64,000 nucleotides of DNA from assembly GCA_013433145.1 (NCBI GenBank), contig CM024168.1, positions 3,534,001 to 3,598,000 of the forward strand, given 5' to 3'. The position numbers and the translations under genes are program-made. The notes under the pieces are model-generated. The model was not told where the DNA came from. It saw only the letters and a list, made by a program, of their open reading frames with translations, and did no database searches. Shown here in pieces: positions 11,930 to 50,145 of the stretch; position 1 is the stretch's first letter, and every line of letters starts with the position of its first letter. Source of the stretch: Ascaris suum. Lineage: Eukaryota > Nematoda > Chromadorea > Rhabditida > Ascarididae.

Positions 11930-14900
11930 AGAAAATGGGTGATAGTTAGCTAACGAATAAAGAATTAGGACAGATATATAAAATCTTCACTCAATCGTAA
12001 AGTGAACCATTATCAGCAAATGATTACCAATTGACCATCGACTATTGCGCTGTTTCCTTTATAAATCATGTATGAAAGCGTAAAATAACGCCCCACTGTA
12101 AAACGCTTTGATGATAAGGCGAACTTTTTTGATGTGACGTATTTAAGTAAGAAGAATAAATCGTAATGAACGGTCAAACAAATTTATTATTATTGGATAA
12201 ATACTATGATCGAACTTGAATCATAGTGCCTAATCCTCTCTCTCCCTTAAAGGAACAATAAAATATGAGAGGAAATTCTTTTGTGAAATTTCAAAAATTC
12301 TTATCGAAAATTCGATTTACTCTTTTAGCTGACTAATAAAAAAATCAATGAATGAATTTCAACGTAAAATTTCCAACGCACTTAATAAAACTATGATCAA
12401 ATTGCGGTGTTGTAGGTTAGAGATTTTATTATCTACACTATGGGCTAAGAAATAAGCATTTAATTTGCATTCAAAATATTCTACCATTGAAAATATGTGG
12501 TTTATTCCTTCAAAATCGCCTTTACATAAACTTCATAAATAGCGATAAGAATAGTATGCAAACAAAAGGGAATCAATCATCAAACGAATTTATTCTATTT
12601 ACGTTTCGAGTTTCTGACTTTCAAAAAAAAATCTCATTTTCTGAAAGAATATTTGTGAAGCTATAAACATCGAGTTTATTATTTCTTAGCTAAATAATAA
12701 ACAGTTTCAACTCCAATTCAATATTCAACAAAATGCCAAACAAGCGATCAATTGTTTAGTTCAGCGACGGATTTGCTATCAATTTAACCGCAACTTCCAC
12801 CTCTAATCGATTGTTATTTTATTAGCCCAAACGACTAAAACAAAAAACACATTTCAACAATCAGTTTATTTGCAATTGTAAATACACTACCTCTAAAAAG
12901 CCAAACCTTAAAAAATCAGCACATTAAAATTAAGGCCCTCATTGATGAAAACGAATAAAATTCAGGCAAACTGGTATGCGAACGATCCACCGATTGCAAT
13001 GGGAAAATGCTCCGACTCCGATATACCTATTATTTTTTTTTTATTATGTTGTGTAGAATAAACGTTCTATAGCAAACATAATTACTTTAATAGCTCTCAT
13101 AGAAATTTGTTCAAAAAAAAAGAGTGAAATCTACCTCGTCTTACTGCCTGGTTTCTGTTAAACAGAATATGAAATAGGCTTCTCGATACTCGATACTCGA
13201 TACGATTGATTGAGTGGAAATGAAAGTGTATTCATTTGTTAAATACATCATATACTGATTGGTTACCGTCATCTTCGACAATTAACACCTACAGTTAGAT
13301 GTCATTTTCTCTCGAAATGTGAACGTCGTTGTGTGCTTACGTATGCCATTGAAACATTCTTCAATGATTAACTCATTGAATACCATTCATAAAACTAGAA
13401 AGAAAGCCTACCATCTTTGTTTAAACTTTATTCAATAGTTGAATTGAATCAGTAGAAATTGATTTAAAAGCTAAAAACTTCTAAAATCAGTTAATTTTTT
13501 TTCAAAACTTATCAGACAGTTCCAATTATATAAAAAAGTGATAAGTGATATTTTACTCCCTCAAAAGCACTCTTGAAATCACCTCTAATCTTTATGTTTT
13601 CATCTATTTGCAAGTAATAAGGAAATAATTCCACGCATAATCGATCTCTGTAAGCATATCATTCTCTCTCTATTTTGAGATTTTTTTAGCAACGAAGTGT
13701 TTGAAGTTTGCATCCATAGAGTTATCGAGCAAGGAATTCAAATTTTTTTTTTTAATGAGCATAACAAAAGTCGTATAAAAAATATCCGAGAGTGGTCGAA
13801 ATACAAAATGAAAATTTATCAAAGGTACATATCTAAGTTTCATGTGTGAAGATAATTTCCGTCGGCTAACATATTTCCATTAAGTGATTTTTTTATCGTG
13901 TGCATAGACTCGATTATTCATTTTATTTGAACGTCGAAAATGGAAAAATTTACATAAGGTATTTAAATAAGGAAAGCAAAGAAAAGTGAAATTTGCATGA
14001 AACAATAGTTCAAGCGAATAGTTCAAGCGAAATTTGCACGAAACAATAGTCCTTGTACTATGAATTGCCTGAAAAAATGATCTATATTCGCTTACAAATG
14101 AGAAAACACCATCGTGAAATCTATTTCACCTAATGAAAGTATTGACTACTCTTCTATAATTATGTCTGCATTATTTTCGTTGATTATATTTGCGTAATGA
14201 GGGTATCTTTCGTAATCGAGATTTTATTTTTCAATAAATTCAACAAAACAAGCTGCGAGCAAGTTTTGTTGATCCGTACTACTCAACAACATTGATAGTG
14301 ACTGTGAAATTACGCCCAGTTCAATAAGTGACTGGATATGAACGAAAATATCAACGGACATAATCAATCATCATCATATCCTCTTCCCAAAAAATCCCTC
14401 AAATACCGCAATTATCCACGTAAGTGAAATCGCTCTCCAAGCAAAAAAAAAAACCGCAAATAAAGCCAATAAGTATTAAAAGCGAACATTTCTAACATTA
14501 TATCTATAATGTCAGCAAATACATTAGGAAAAAACGTGTATGGCAGTCTGCGTACACCGAACGGCAATATAGCCGATCACCAACAGAACAATTTGATAAA
14601 ATTTTCTCATAAATGAGAAAATGGCTAGGAAAGGATTCTTCTTGCATAAAATAAAGAATACTGCAATTTTTCTGCGATATCCATTTATCAAGATCATTTA
14701 CGCTTTCTATCATTTATCATCAAATTGAGAGCAATCTAGAGCATTAGACCAATTAAGAAGGATTAAACGAATGAATTCTTAAGGGATTTTAACTCTAACA
14801 AGTGATTTCCCTCCGCATTTTATCAACGCCTTCGATGTTTCATTACTTTTTGCCACACTCCAACAAGATAAATATAAAGATTTATGGCAAACGACTCGTA

Positions 14901-15278
14901 AATTTTAAATTGATCGACTCGAACTATTCGATTATTAGTATCGCTTAGAAACACTGACAAAAGATTTTCTTCAAACCGGTTATCGACCCGTCTACAAACC
15001 GACTATCGTTCCGCTTCTGATTCAGAGCTTTGGTTAGCAAGAGAAAGTAAGCTTACCCAAAGAAGCAAGTAAATCTTTCCTGGCCGAGTTAAGTAAATAA
15101 AGAGAGAACAGCATTTCAAGTTTACAAAACGAAGCAATGGAAAATCATTATGCAATAGATTATATATAACGCTAGACAATTGTATTGTTTTAGCAGTTAT
15201 TTGATGGCCTATCGACTGTGACAGGATTTTTCGAATCCTGATCGTCGATTTGAATCTGAATGAATTCGCCATACTCAC
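11930..15278. other. AT-rich intergenic stretch without recognised genes
   Basis: About 3.3 kb between the 5' end of the b561 gene and the exon-like segment at 15279. Only short AT-driven frames are seen. Small tandem copies occur, such as CTCGATA repeated near 13180-13203 and a duplicated AATAGTTCAAGCGA near 14006-14033. The promoter of the b561 gene should be in the right-hand part of the preceding kilobase. Confidence 0.5.
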
Positions 15279-15325
15279 ATTTTGCCAAGTTATCCGACGC
15301 ATCCATCTTCCTAATCATTGGTGAG
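15279..15325 (-). CDS. orphan internal exon, gene unknown
   Basis: A 47-base segment with strong splice signals: acceptor TTTTTCAG before it and donor AAAAT|GTGAGTATGG after it. Only one frame is open, reading SPMIRKMDASDNLAK, with one base shared at each end (phase 2 in, phase 1 out). It could be a far 3' exon of the SLC26 gene, reached from a weak phase-2 donor near 16390, or a 5' exon of a transcript running toward the b561 gene. I could not join it convincingly to either. Confidence 0.35.
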
Positions 15326-16367
15326 CTGAAAAATTGAACTTATCTTTCAATATCTCTAATATCACAGCAACCGCCTACTGAAATATTGTTTGAATTGCGA
15401 CCTTAGAAGATATTTTAATGAATAGTGCAAAAACGTTAGCGTGCCAGAACGATTTACCCCTATTTATGCAATGCTTGCATGCCATATCGTTCTTTTTTAC
15501 ATAAAGCATGTGCTTATGAAATTTACTGTGGATTATTTGAAACAAATGTAAAATTATTCCAAAGCATCTGACACGGTATGTGTTTAAAAATACCGCTTAT
15601 GAGATCCACCAGCCTCTTAAATTAGCGACAAATAGCAAAATATTCATAATAATGCACCCTTTTTTTTGCTCGATTAGACATCTCGTTCAATGCCTAGAAA
15701 AGATTTTTACCTATACTCTTAAAAATTCGCATTTGTAAAGCGCTTTATGATAAAGTGGTTTCTGTGCGTGTGCATCGGGGACATGCGACGTTTGTTTGTC
15801 TCTCTGATATTTCCGACTTGGACATTATTCCGAGCAATATTGTAACACTCAATGGATATGATTTCTCCGAAATGACGTCTATGATCACAATCAAATTTCG
15901 CATTGATCGATAAACACTAAAACGTATTATCGGCGTTTAGCTATAGTTAAATATTTGAACAGGTTTTATTGCAATTTTACAGCTTTATGTGATAGCAATA
16001 AAATCCCTTTTCAGATATTTTTTTCAGCCTATCGGTTTAATTTCAATAAGGAATGAACTTTGGTATATTTATTGCAAGTTTATTTGAAGTAAGTATGTTT
16101 GATATGTATGAATGCAAACGGCACAAACATGCTTCCCCGACTTTTTTCGAATAGAGCCGGGGTAAAATGAACAACTCGATCAGGTACAAAATGCAAGCAA
16201 GTTTCAAAGCGCAGCTGAATGTCTAGAATTCCTCTCAGGGTTTTTCATGCAAATAAAAATCCCTTCATAGTGTATATTGTACGCATCAAATTTTGGAACT
16301 GTAACTTCATTAGTTCCACAGCTGAAATTAGATAGACATATATACGGTAAAAATGTACTGCAAGACA

Positions 16368-38783
<22,416 letters not shown>

Positions 38784-38789
38784 CTGCAA

Positions 38790-40264
<1,475 letters not shown>

Positions 40265-40364
40265 AATAGAAGGTTTACAGTGCAGTTTCAGTGCTGCATC
40301 TACCGTAAATGTCGCTTGCATTCGAATTGGTAGATTCCAAAAATAAGCAATTTTTCGGCTAATT

Positions 40365-40510
40365 TCAAGTTGCAATTGTTGCAGTCGTGTGGGAAAGTAC
40401 TATTTCGGCAAAATCTATGCGCATATCTGCTCTCTGCAAGTGCGTTAACTCTCCTTTGCGAATTTTCACAGTGAAAGAGGATTCGTTGGACTCAACTTGA
40501 ACCGGAAAAC
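40365..40510. other. ambiguous open reading frames on both strands
   Basis: On the - strand a frame ending at 40365 reads QCSFPVQVESNESSFTVKI and more, after a possible acceptor CCTTAG. On the + strand a frame through the same bases reads ISAKSMRISALCKCVNSPL and more. Both look coding-like because local GC is higher. No splice context decides between them, so I name no gene. Confidence 0.25.
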
Positions 40511-42140
40511 TGCACTGCCTAAGGTAAATTGTTTCTGAGATTAATGGAAGAAAAACGCAAGAAGATTGTGAGTTGAAATGACCGGACTGATGCATTTATA
40601 TCGCCTATGCACATAAAATGATCTGAAATGCACCGATTAACCTGAGGGGCATACCGGATCAAAGATATGAGGCGGATTTCACACGCATATGACCCGAGGT
40701 AGAAGAAACGACATATTTTACAGGTGAGACATATGCGGGACGCCCACTTGCGCAATAAAGATGGGGTCCCACGCCGCAAATGTAAGTTTATCGTCAAACA
40801 TATAAGACAGTGAGTTTCCTCATATGTTACAATGGAGTTATATTGTGAGATAGAGGAATTCCTTATCACCCATGGAGGGGCACCTCAGAAATCAGTTAGA
40901 GCAGTTAAATTTACGTGTATAGTTCAAAAAAAAAATCATGGGAGGTGGTTATAATTGAACATTTACCACTGAGGAGTTTTCTTTTGGTGTAGCCACATAG
41001 CTGTTTCAAGCATTCTTGCATAACGTTTATGGCATCCTCGGCCTCCAGTCTAATGTTTAAAGCACCCATCTAATAACGTTACTTTGGGATGCTTTCTACA
41101 TTCACCTATCACTCAGAATTTGAATTCAGTCTCATTTCAGTTAAAACAAAGTACAATGCTCTTGAGCGTCATCTATCCTATTGTACCAGTCGGTGATCGA
41201 TAAAAATATACTCGTATCAGATTAGAAGCACAAAATAATACCTCGATTTGTGTTGGATGAACATGCGCCATATTTGCATACGTTTAACTAACTGAGAAGT
41301 GAATTAAACTCCAACCACACAGCAAATTGAATATAGTGTAGCAATGAACGATAAGAACACAGGCTCGATTTGGCAAACAATAAGCGCCACTAAATCAGAT
41401 CAATTCGAAAAATTATCTGGTTTGTTTCTCTCATTTCACACACTCTCTAGCAACCTGCTTTTAGACAATGTTAAAGGTTGTACAGAAAGCTAGACAGTAC
41501 CGATGCTTATCAACATCATCAATTATTTATTTCTTCTTTCGAATAACAACAAAATAAAGTTCAAAGATCAAAAACGATGCATCGTTTCGATAAGAAAATT
41601 GTATCAATTTATTGTCAAATATTCGAATCATGATATTTTCTCTACTCTACTATTTGAGATATTATGGAATATTGCTTTTATTGACGGGGAATGTAAGAGG
41701 TCATATTTGATAAAGAATCTGTTTTCTCAATATGTAGTAAAAGTTACCTTCGAATCATATGGTTAATTAAGGAGAAAAAACTGCAACCGTTTATGAGAGA
41801 GGAAAATTTTCCATCATTTAACACTTGTACGAAATTTTCCATCGTATTTGAAATAAATCAGAGAAGTGTGACTCGGAAGTGATATAAATAAGTTCCTTGT
41901 AAATGCTGCACCGAGATAAAGTGGCTGTATTAATACTCGAGAAAATAATGAAAGAACACTTCATGTTGAGCTTGCTTTACATCGAATCGATCTTCACAAA
42001 CATTGAGTCATAAACTTATATCTATGTCTACAGGAGTGTCATCTCAGCGAGCGCTGAAATTCTCTTGTAATTCTGCAAAGTTTGTCCAAAAATACAAATG
42101 ACGTGATGTCTCCGTGTATTTGCGTATGTACGTTGCTCAC

Positions 42141-42278
42141 TCTATCCGGCATTTTCAAACTGCGAATAGCAAAAGCAACGACGAAGAAAACTTGACAGTT
42201 TAATACCGCTGAATCATCTTCCACCTTCAATTTCATAGCCATCGGTTTCATTTCAGTTAACACTGCCACTCGAAGAAG
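42141..42278 (-). CDS. orphan exon of unknown gene
   Basis: A 138-base segment (46 codons, phase 0 in and out) has acceptor GTTTTGTAG before and donor AGA|GTGAGC after. It reads LLRVAVLTEMKPMAMKLKVE, then a Val/Phe-rich hydrophobic stretch and SLKMPDR. It lies upstream of the SLC26 exons on the same strand and phase 0 would fit the exon at 38783, but the content is not typical of an SLC26 N-terminus. A second coding-like - strand frame lies at 42439-42570 (NEDEINQLPMHIILNNF). Confidence 0.3.
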
Positions 42279-44229
42279 CTACAAAACTTGGAGGCCGTTT
42301 CATTACGTAACCCGTTGATGAGTTTGGAAGCTCGAGTATTTTTCTTAGCAAATTATATAATCGGTCATTCTTGTATATCAGGCATAACTAGGCACTTTTT
42401 CGCCGCTAAATGCTGCAATACGTAATATTCAACTCCATCTATGAATGTATTTCTGTGTATATTTCTATGTCTCCAGTAGTTTCAATTCGAGAAGCAATAG
42501 AGCTAATGAAATGAAAATTGTTGAGTATAATGTGCATCGGAAGTTGATTTATTTCATCTTCATTCATCGAGTTCGGAAGAGACCTATAAACACTTGAAAA
42601 GCAAAAAAAAAAAATTGTATAATTTCTCAATGAGTCGGATTTTTTCGCGCCTCCCCGATCGCAGCAAAGTGAACGTTTTGCGGAAATCTACGGGCTAGAC
42701 TGAACGGACTAAGATGAGAATGTTGTGCTCCAAAATTTTTATCTCTTATGTAACTGTTTGATGTGAGATAGCGAACGCAAAAGCGCATATCGCAAAACCG
42801 CTATTGCTTTTCCACTTGTTCTTGTCTATCCTAGTACACCACCGATCAAAAAAAAAATGCAAATGCAAAGGTAATCGTTTTTGGCACATTTATCTTTCTT
42901 TTTGCTGTCAAATTTCGGCTATTTTTAATGCGTTCACAACTTTTCGACAATGAATTAAGTAAAATTCAAAGAAGAGATCGTTTAATAGTCATCAAAATTT
43001 TATTATATAATAATTTTCTAGCTCTTCATTTCAAAATATAAAATAAACAGATATGCATACAGGTATAAAACCATCTCGTATATGTATATACAACCATAAA
43101 ATCACCATATATGTATATACAATCATAAAATCATCATATTGAAAAGTTTACGCATCGAAATTTATCGAGCAAATGAAAAAGAAATTAATATTTTTCATAG
43201 CGATCAGACATAAGTTGATTAAACGGATTTAATAGACGACGAGAAAATTTGCATAATGCGATAGGTGCTATCGGAAATTGTGAATTCTAGAAACGTCACG
43301 ATGATCGTACGATGGAATAATTTCGGTGACGTATTACTGGTGAAATTCTCTCTTATTATTCAAATGAGCAGAATTTTATGTATCCAAATTACAGAATAAA
43401 TCTTAGAAAATGATATATCGTAGAACAGATAAATCGACAAGCACGAACATCTACACATAATTATTAATTGAAATGTTCGGTTCTAAAATATATCTAATTA
43501 CTAATTAAACGTATTTTATATATTGGTGTGAAATTTTCGAATTTTACGGGTATGTATCAAAGCAATATAGGTGTGTTCGAAATTTCGAAAGTTTGATGCG
43601 TCCTATAAAATGAAATGTTTTGGCAAGTAGGTGAAAACTTTTGATCAAATATGAGAAGATTAAAATCGCTTAGTAATACAACTCAAAGTGAAAATTATTT
43701 CAACGGAATAGCAACACTTAAAAAATAATATTGCATGATATCGAAGAAAAGAGTGAGTGAGGAGTTGTTGAAGTGATCCTTAAATGGCAATAACTGTGTC
43801 GTTCAATTCACTACCAATCCTCATATAGCGGTTTTTAAATTCTCTTCAAAACGGAAATAAAAATTACGTTGGCTGAGGAAATCTGTGAGATTATCACCTT
43901 ATTGTGTTGTTAATCCTTCAGAAAGTGTCGTATTATTTGAACGTCATAAGCGTTGAGCACTTCGCATGTAGGTGTTGCAACAAACGTTATCACTATATTA
44001 TCTATATTCTTCCGGAAGAAAAGCATTGTATCGCCATTCAAAAGTGGAAAATCTATAAAGATTAAAGAAGAGAAAAAAGAACGCAAGCAGCTCAGTGAAA
44101 AAAAAAACAGGAAGTTTAACATTAGAAATACAAACAAAAAACAAAAAGGGAGTTTGAGTAGGAGTGAGTAATCTGCACGTTGAACATATTATTGAAAGCA
44201 AATAGCAATGCTGCAACTAACACGTCGAA

Positions 44230-44390
44230 CATACAGAATAACTGCGCGATCCCGCTAGGTAACGCTGATGGCGAAAGTACTCGCTCTTCTTCTGAGGGTG
44301 AAAACTGCTCGCCATAATCGCTATTTGAGAAAGAAGGAAATATTGCAGCAACACCATAAATGGAAAAATGCGACAAACCAGCCCAACTAC
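44230..44390 (-). CDS. possible exon of unknown gene
   Basis: After a good acceptor (AATTTCAG at 44391) two - strand frames stay open. One reads SWAGLSHFSIYGVAAIFPSF and then an acidic SPSEEERVLSP segment. The other reads a hydrophobic stretch VVGLVCRIFPFMVLLQYFLL and then a basic one. The donor is not certain. The acceptor abuts a short (AT)n run and a G run at 44399-44433. Confidence 0.25.
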
Positions 44391-45624
44391 CTGAAATTAT
44401 ATATATATATATATATTTTTTTGGGGGGGGGGAGGGAACCTGAGGTCCGTTATAAGATCCAACCTCTACATTACGATAAAATAAGGCACATTCAATATTC
44501 ACGTATGTTGTATGTGTGCATCTATCGCATCTGCTTATAGCTCACTCAGAGCAGCACTACGAACAATCGATCGAAGCAAGCAATGCGGCTGCTGAATGTG
44601 CCACATCGACTAATGACAGCTTTCAATGTCCTTTTTGCTGCTTCTAGTAGAGTGATCGCAACCGCAAACTTTATGTAGACCTTTTTTTGAAGGACTTAAC
44701 ACGCATGCAAAACGTTGAATTGAAATCATCCTACTTAATTTGCTATCAATTAATTAGTGATCTAATAAATGATAGATCGTGGAAATTCTGGTTGTTTTAT
44801 GGATCACTGCTTATCAGTTGACCTTTATACGGCGGATATGAAAGCCACCTGAGGCAAACAACTTCTACACTGTAATATCAACGTTAAGCGTGGCCCGAAT
44901 TGATAAAGAAATTAAAAAAGTGCTCTCTGAGCTCAGAGGGCATTTTTTCATTGAGTGTTGTTCATTGCTGTCCTTTTGCGTCAACAATTTTATATGATGT
45001 CGCATAGTTTATCGCTTTTTTTTACAAATGGCAATGAGTATAATTTCCATCGATAAATTTCACACATTTATTCGTACCGTTTGCATTAATTAAAAATATT
45101 TGAATGTCGCAATATTTTTCGCCTTCTTTTTCTACTTAATAATGCGTTTGAAACTTATGATTTGGAATGTTTCCAAATTGCTAAAAAAAATCGGCCCCAA
45201 TTTTCGAAAATTTTCAGGAATAATTGTCTAAATCGAAAGACGCTTGTGTAATGGCACTTCTCCCCACCGTAATGAAGTCTTTGCAATGTTAAATTCTCAA
45301 ATTGCATTTGTGTGGATCTCTCAATCTATGTATTTATTTTCGCCGGCCTACCTTGATGCATTGGTATTACTTTCGACCATAGAATTTATATTTCTCGAGG
45401 AAGTAGGAAAAAGATGAAATGAAACGAGTTTATGTTTAGAAAAGGCTAATTTTGAAACGTTAATCGCTCGTTCAGCAAAAGAACGAGGCGCAGATCTCAT
45501 TTATGGGATAGGAAATATATGCTATTTTTGCGTTAGCTATTCTTTCGCTTTAATGCTTTGCAATTGATTTATCCACATTCTGATCTCTCGAAGAGTGACG
45601 ATAATTTAAGTGAAGCCATAATAT

Positions 45625-45775
45625 CTTTTATCATTTCAGGAACGATAATATACAAAACTACACGCCTCTTGTCATTGGAGGGAGATGTTAATGCACAAAA
45701 CCATACACCTTTTATTATTTCAGGTATGGTAACGGACACAAACCATGCATCTCTTATCGTTTCAGAGAAAGTTTG
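45625..45775. repeat. degenerate minisatellite, about 42-bp period, 3.5 copies
   Basis: Units begin at 45625, 45666, 45709 and 45751 (spacings 41, 43 and 42). Each starts CTYTTRTCATTTCAGG-like and ends near CAAAACCATACAC-like. A + strand frame stays open across all copies, giving a repeated (F/L)I(I)SG...N-H pattern. Each unit also carries a TTTCAG that resembles a splice acceptor. Confidence 0.6.
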
Positions 45776-45799
45776 TCTTCATTAAATCCTCTGATCTCG

Positions 45800-48700
45800 C
45801 GAAAACATAATAAAAAATTACTTCTTTAATATGTGATGTGTTGTATTGCATATGGCAGACGAACAAACAAATATGCTAGAAAAACAGATTTTATTGTTAA
45901 GTTTTATATTTGCTGCAAGTATGAAAGTTAAATTTGCATTTCATCGAGACAGTCACTTCCACTTTGAATTCTTTGAACTATTTTCGAAGATGTTTTCATG
46001 TATGTATGTGTAGTTTTATAAGTACTTTGCACTTTGGCTCACAGAATCTTCCTTTGTTTATGAAATGACATGACGGATGAACAGATAACAAATTCACCTG
46101 AGACCTTGGCGAAAAACCTTATGATCAGATTGCTCTTCTTTTATAGAAATTAATCATTATGAGGACATATTTTCATGGTATGATGCGTTGACAAAATTCC
46201 ATACTTTTATTGGATCTTTTTGGATTTTTTTCAGAAGGGACAAAGGGGGAGGGGGGTGGAGGGAGAAAGAGAGGGAAACGTGGCTTTTCTTGTATTCTAA
46301 TTTTGATTTTAGTGAAGACTTCATTTGCTAAAGTCGCATACGTATTTAAAGCATTTTTGCTTCGATAGCAAAGTTCAAATTAGCTCTTTCTTATTTTCAG
46401 TCCTCTAACAAACTGAGCTGCTATAATATAATGGTAGCCAGTAAAGTTACTAAATGACTATTACTGTTTCTTAAGTAATTATGACGTCACCTTCTATCTA
46501 TATATATTATCTTTCATAGACTCGTCGTCTAATATTTAGTTTTAATTGAAAAAAAATGTTTGGATTGATTTCGATGTATTTTAGATTCACATTAAGAAAC
46601 ACTTACATATAAATAGAAACTGCGAAGAGACATCAAAAGCTGCGTTAACGAAGCGTTTTAAACTCCTCTTTCCCACATACGGAAAAAGTTCAGATTTTTT
46701 TTATTCATTATAATCATCAGTTCTATAGATGGTTTTTGCTCCTTATCATTTCATGCACGTGATGATTAGGACGGAAGTGGAGAAGAGCGCCAAAACAGCT
46801 GGCATGATAGGCGCTTTTGCATCACAATCACTTGACCAACGCTTTCGTAAATTGCAAACAAATAATAAACCATAGGGAACAATAGAAGGCATGTACAAAT
46901 TTTTGGCATATTTAAGTGAAAAATTCCCATTAAAATTCGCAGTTCTAAATAACTCTCCATTAAGAATGAGCTGTTTGATGGAGGGTAACAAGAGCAATGC
47001 AATAAGAGGAATTTTTTTTTTTTGGAAATGGAATATAAGTGGAATTTCTTATATCATAATACAATGAAGCATCAATTTGTAATCTGTTAAAATCTTATAA
47101 ATATAAATGAATTCAATCTTAAATTCATTATTATCGGATAGAAATCTTAAATTCGTTTCATTCGCCAAAACAATTGAAATGGGGAAATTGAGAACAACAG
47201 AAAAATATTAACGGCAAATCATGCGTAAAGGGTTCATAGTTTGAGGGGATGAAAACGTTATTATCATATATTTGTTGCTTTCATATGAAAAAACCTTTTA
47301 TGATATGAATAAGCTGGCAATATTGTTGACGAATATCAAGCATAAAATATTCGATACCGCTTGTTTTATGTTTCTATATGTTTGTTACATCATCGCTGAG
47401 AAAAAAAATAATTTGCGTTGTTTTCGAAATATCCATTGGCCGCTTATATTGCATACTTTTTTGGATTACATAAATCATATTGAGTTGAAGGGGAAGAGCG
47501 AGAAGGAGAAAGAAGGAAATATATGTGCAAACGAGAGAGAATGGTGTTTAACTGAGACATAGGTGAGCGGTCATTGAGAATAAAAGTGAAAATTCAAAGA
47601 AGAAGAAATATTGGAGAAGAGAAGTAGAAAAGCCGAAAAATATTACGCGAATTTATTCAGAAATTTAGAATGTTTCATTCATCCGTTCGTTTAGCCCAAA
47701 TTCGGCTTAGATTTCTATCCAGTGAAAATTTATCGCACTATTGCCGACACTAAATAATAGAGATGGAGTGGAATTTAGCAATAAAGTATTAGCGGAAATG
47801 CAAAAGAGGATTTGTACGATTATTTCTTTTAGGAATTATCAGATATTTGAGGATTTACAGTGATTTTTTTTGGGAGTTTCAACAGATTTGATGCAACTCA
47901 TCAAGCATGGTGGAGGAAAATCTAACGTAGTATACGATTCGAAAGAAAATTTGCAGCAAAAATATCCCTATGAAAAACTCAAAAACATAAGAAAAATTTA
48001 TATTTTTTTGCTTATATCTATTGAGGACGTTTTTTGATGTGATAAGCAGCTGCTTGCCCTAAATTTAAAAAAAAAAATCAAGATTCCGCCGTAACTGTGT
48101 ATCTTTCAGTTATCAAAGAAGCACTATGTTATTTTAATGCTTTAACTACTCACCGAGTGAGTATGTTGAGATGTAAGACTGCAATAAAATTCAGGATATC
48201 TTCGCTCCCTTTCTGACTCTCCAATTGGTTACTTCTTCATTCATTCCAGAAAGGTTCGGATGACAGCGCTTCAAGTGGCGCCGCAGTGATCTCATTTCGC
48301 TTTGCTTTCAACAGTCAGTGATAATATTGCAGTGCTTGCATTTCGCGTTGTTTAGTGGCACCATTTCATAATGTTTCCATCAAGGGCATTCATTAAACCT
48401 TCCATCCACTTCCACATAATTCCCTAAAAATTCACGCAACAATTACTATTTCATCAGTGGCATATATTTTAAAAATTAGTAACGATGCGCAGCAAAGGAG
48501 CACATGTGCTTGCAAATTGTTAGAAATTGAGGAGCATCTTATGCTTCCGTAGCCCAGATTTCTGTAACGGAAACTTAACGACTATAGAGCAAGCAATTTT
48601 GAGGCGGAATTGAAATATGCAAGCAATTACATCAATCTCGAAGTTATCACCCACTCTAACAATGCAAATCCCATACGAAAAATCTAGCGAATCACAATTC

Positions 48701-48840
48701 GTAGCCACTGCACTATTCCCCTCTCTATTCCAGAAGTGTTCAATTTTCCACCAATATTTTGAATTCAATTCCGCTATCATCAAATAACTCGTTTTCTTTG
48801 CAGAAAACGTCTGGATGAAGTATCGGGAGTGTCACTGAAT
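45800..48840. other. AT-rich stretch, no named gene
   Basis: About 3 kb with scattered frames on both strands. At 46740-47000 all three - strand frames and one + strand frame are open, because the segment is less AT-rich. Neither splice signals nor a known family supports a choice. A purine-rich GGGGGAGGGGGG run lies near 46240. Confidence 0.4.
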
Positions 48841-48849
48841 TGTAATTAC

Positions 48850-48938
48850 CTTTGCTATCTTTATGCTCTCATTTGCGTCGCCGTCAGAACCTGAAATCTG
48901 GGCTGCACTACGGACCGGAGCGCTTCTCGTGGTCGCTA
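48850..48938 (-). CDS. orphan exon of unknown gene
   Basis: An 89-base segment between a strong acceptor (TTTCTTTTTCAG) and a donor (AAG|GTAATT) on the - strand. The single open frame reads ATTRSAPVRSAAQISGSDGD and then NESIKIAK (phase 1 in, phase 0 out). The sequence is hydrophilic and probably disordered. A longer + strand frame (48852-49088), basic and hydrophobic, competes for the same bases. The strong pyrimidine tract favours the - strand. Confidence 0.35.
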
Positions 48939-50145
48939 CTGAAAAAGAAACATTTTGACGTTCGAATCCAGAGGGTTGTGTCTAACGCTGAATTTCGCAT
49001 CATTCGTCGATTGTGGCTTCTCTGGGCATTGCGAAATCGTTTTGCTAATCGCCAACTTGCTGTCATAACAGGTTTTCGCGGACACTGATAATATCTTCTG
49101 AAATCACACCTCGATACTTAGATGCTTTCATGTTTACACATTCGAAAATAAATTCGACGAAACAACGAGCCTAAATGATAAATTTCATTACCCTTTCATA
49201 TCATCATTTTTTCTTTCTTCACTCATCGTAACACTGAGGATGACCATGGAGCTCAAATGACCGAAACTTTGATAGCCTTGAAGCTAAAACTCACAAATGC
49301 TGAGATAACTTCCGCGATTTAATTTTTAAAAGTTTTTGCAGTATAAAGGTCGAAGAAGTCGACATAGAGATAAAAAATAATGCACTTGACATAATAACGC
49401 AAATTTTGAGGTGTTTTGGTCGATATAGACAATGCTAGAAGTTAACATTTGCTCGTAGTTGTGTTAAGAGTGCAATGACCTTTTCCATGAATAATTTTCA
49501 GTAATTCATTATATTATATTGCAAATAATTTAGCTTTAAATGAAACCTATTTGTAGTACTTGAGAACATAAAATAGAAGTCCGATTTGGCTATTTGTCAG
49601 TCTCATTTAATATTCTCTCATTGAAACACTAACTAATCAACACGCAAAGATGATTACTGATTTGATCGTATTTTGTTTTCGATGCGTATTTAGGATGATG
49701 AATGTGTACGCACGTCCACATTAAGCACATCGCAAAAAAACGCCGATAGACTCGGCGATACTTCATACACCGGAAGTCTTAGGATTGAAGTACAAACGTA
49801 CCGAAGATCTAAACGATTTCCATGAAATAAATCGAATCGCCGTCTTAAATGAAATACGATAAAAATATGCAGATCATCGATGATCAATGCATCCATTGTA
49901 AATTATTATATATAAATTATATAAATTATAAAATGAAATAAAAATTAATTTTGAAACGTTATTAAAATTTTAAAAAATTGAAAATAAATGATTTCATTTA
50001 AAAATAAATAAATAATTCACATATAACTTTGTTCTCTTCATTTTTCCTCATCTCTTTCAATGATTTTTATTCGTTTGTTTTTTTTTTTCGAGAAACAATC
50101 TCCGAAACAATCACTTTCCTATTTGTTATATAATTAATCAAAAAC

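Noticed and set aside
46746..47002. Hydrophobic - strand frame resembling a piece of a seven-helix receptor
   Set aside because: Several frames on both strands are open here and none has supporting splice sites or a recognisable receptor motif.
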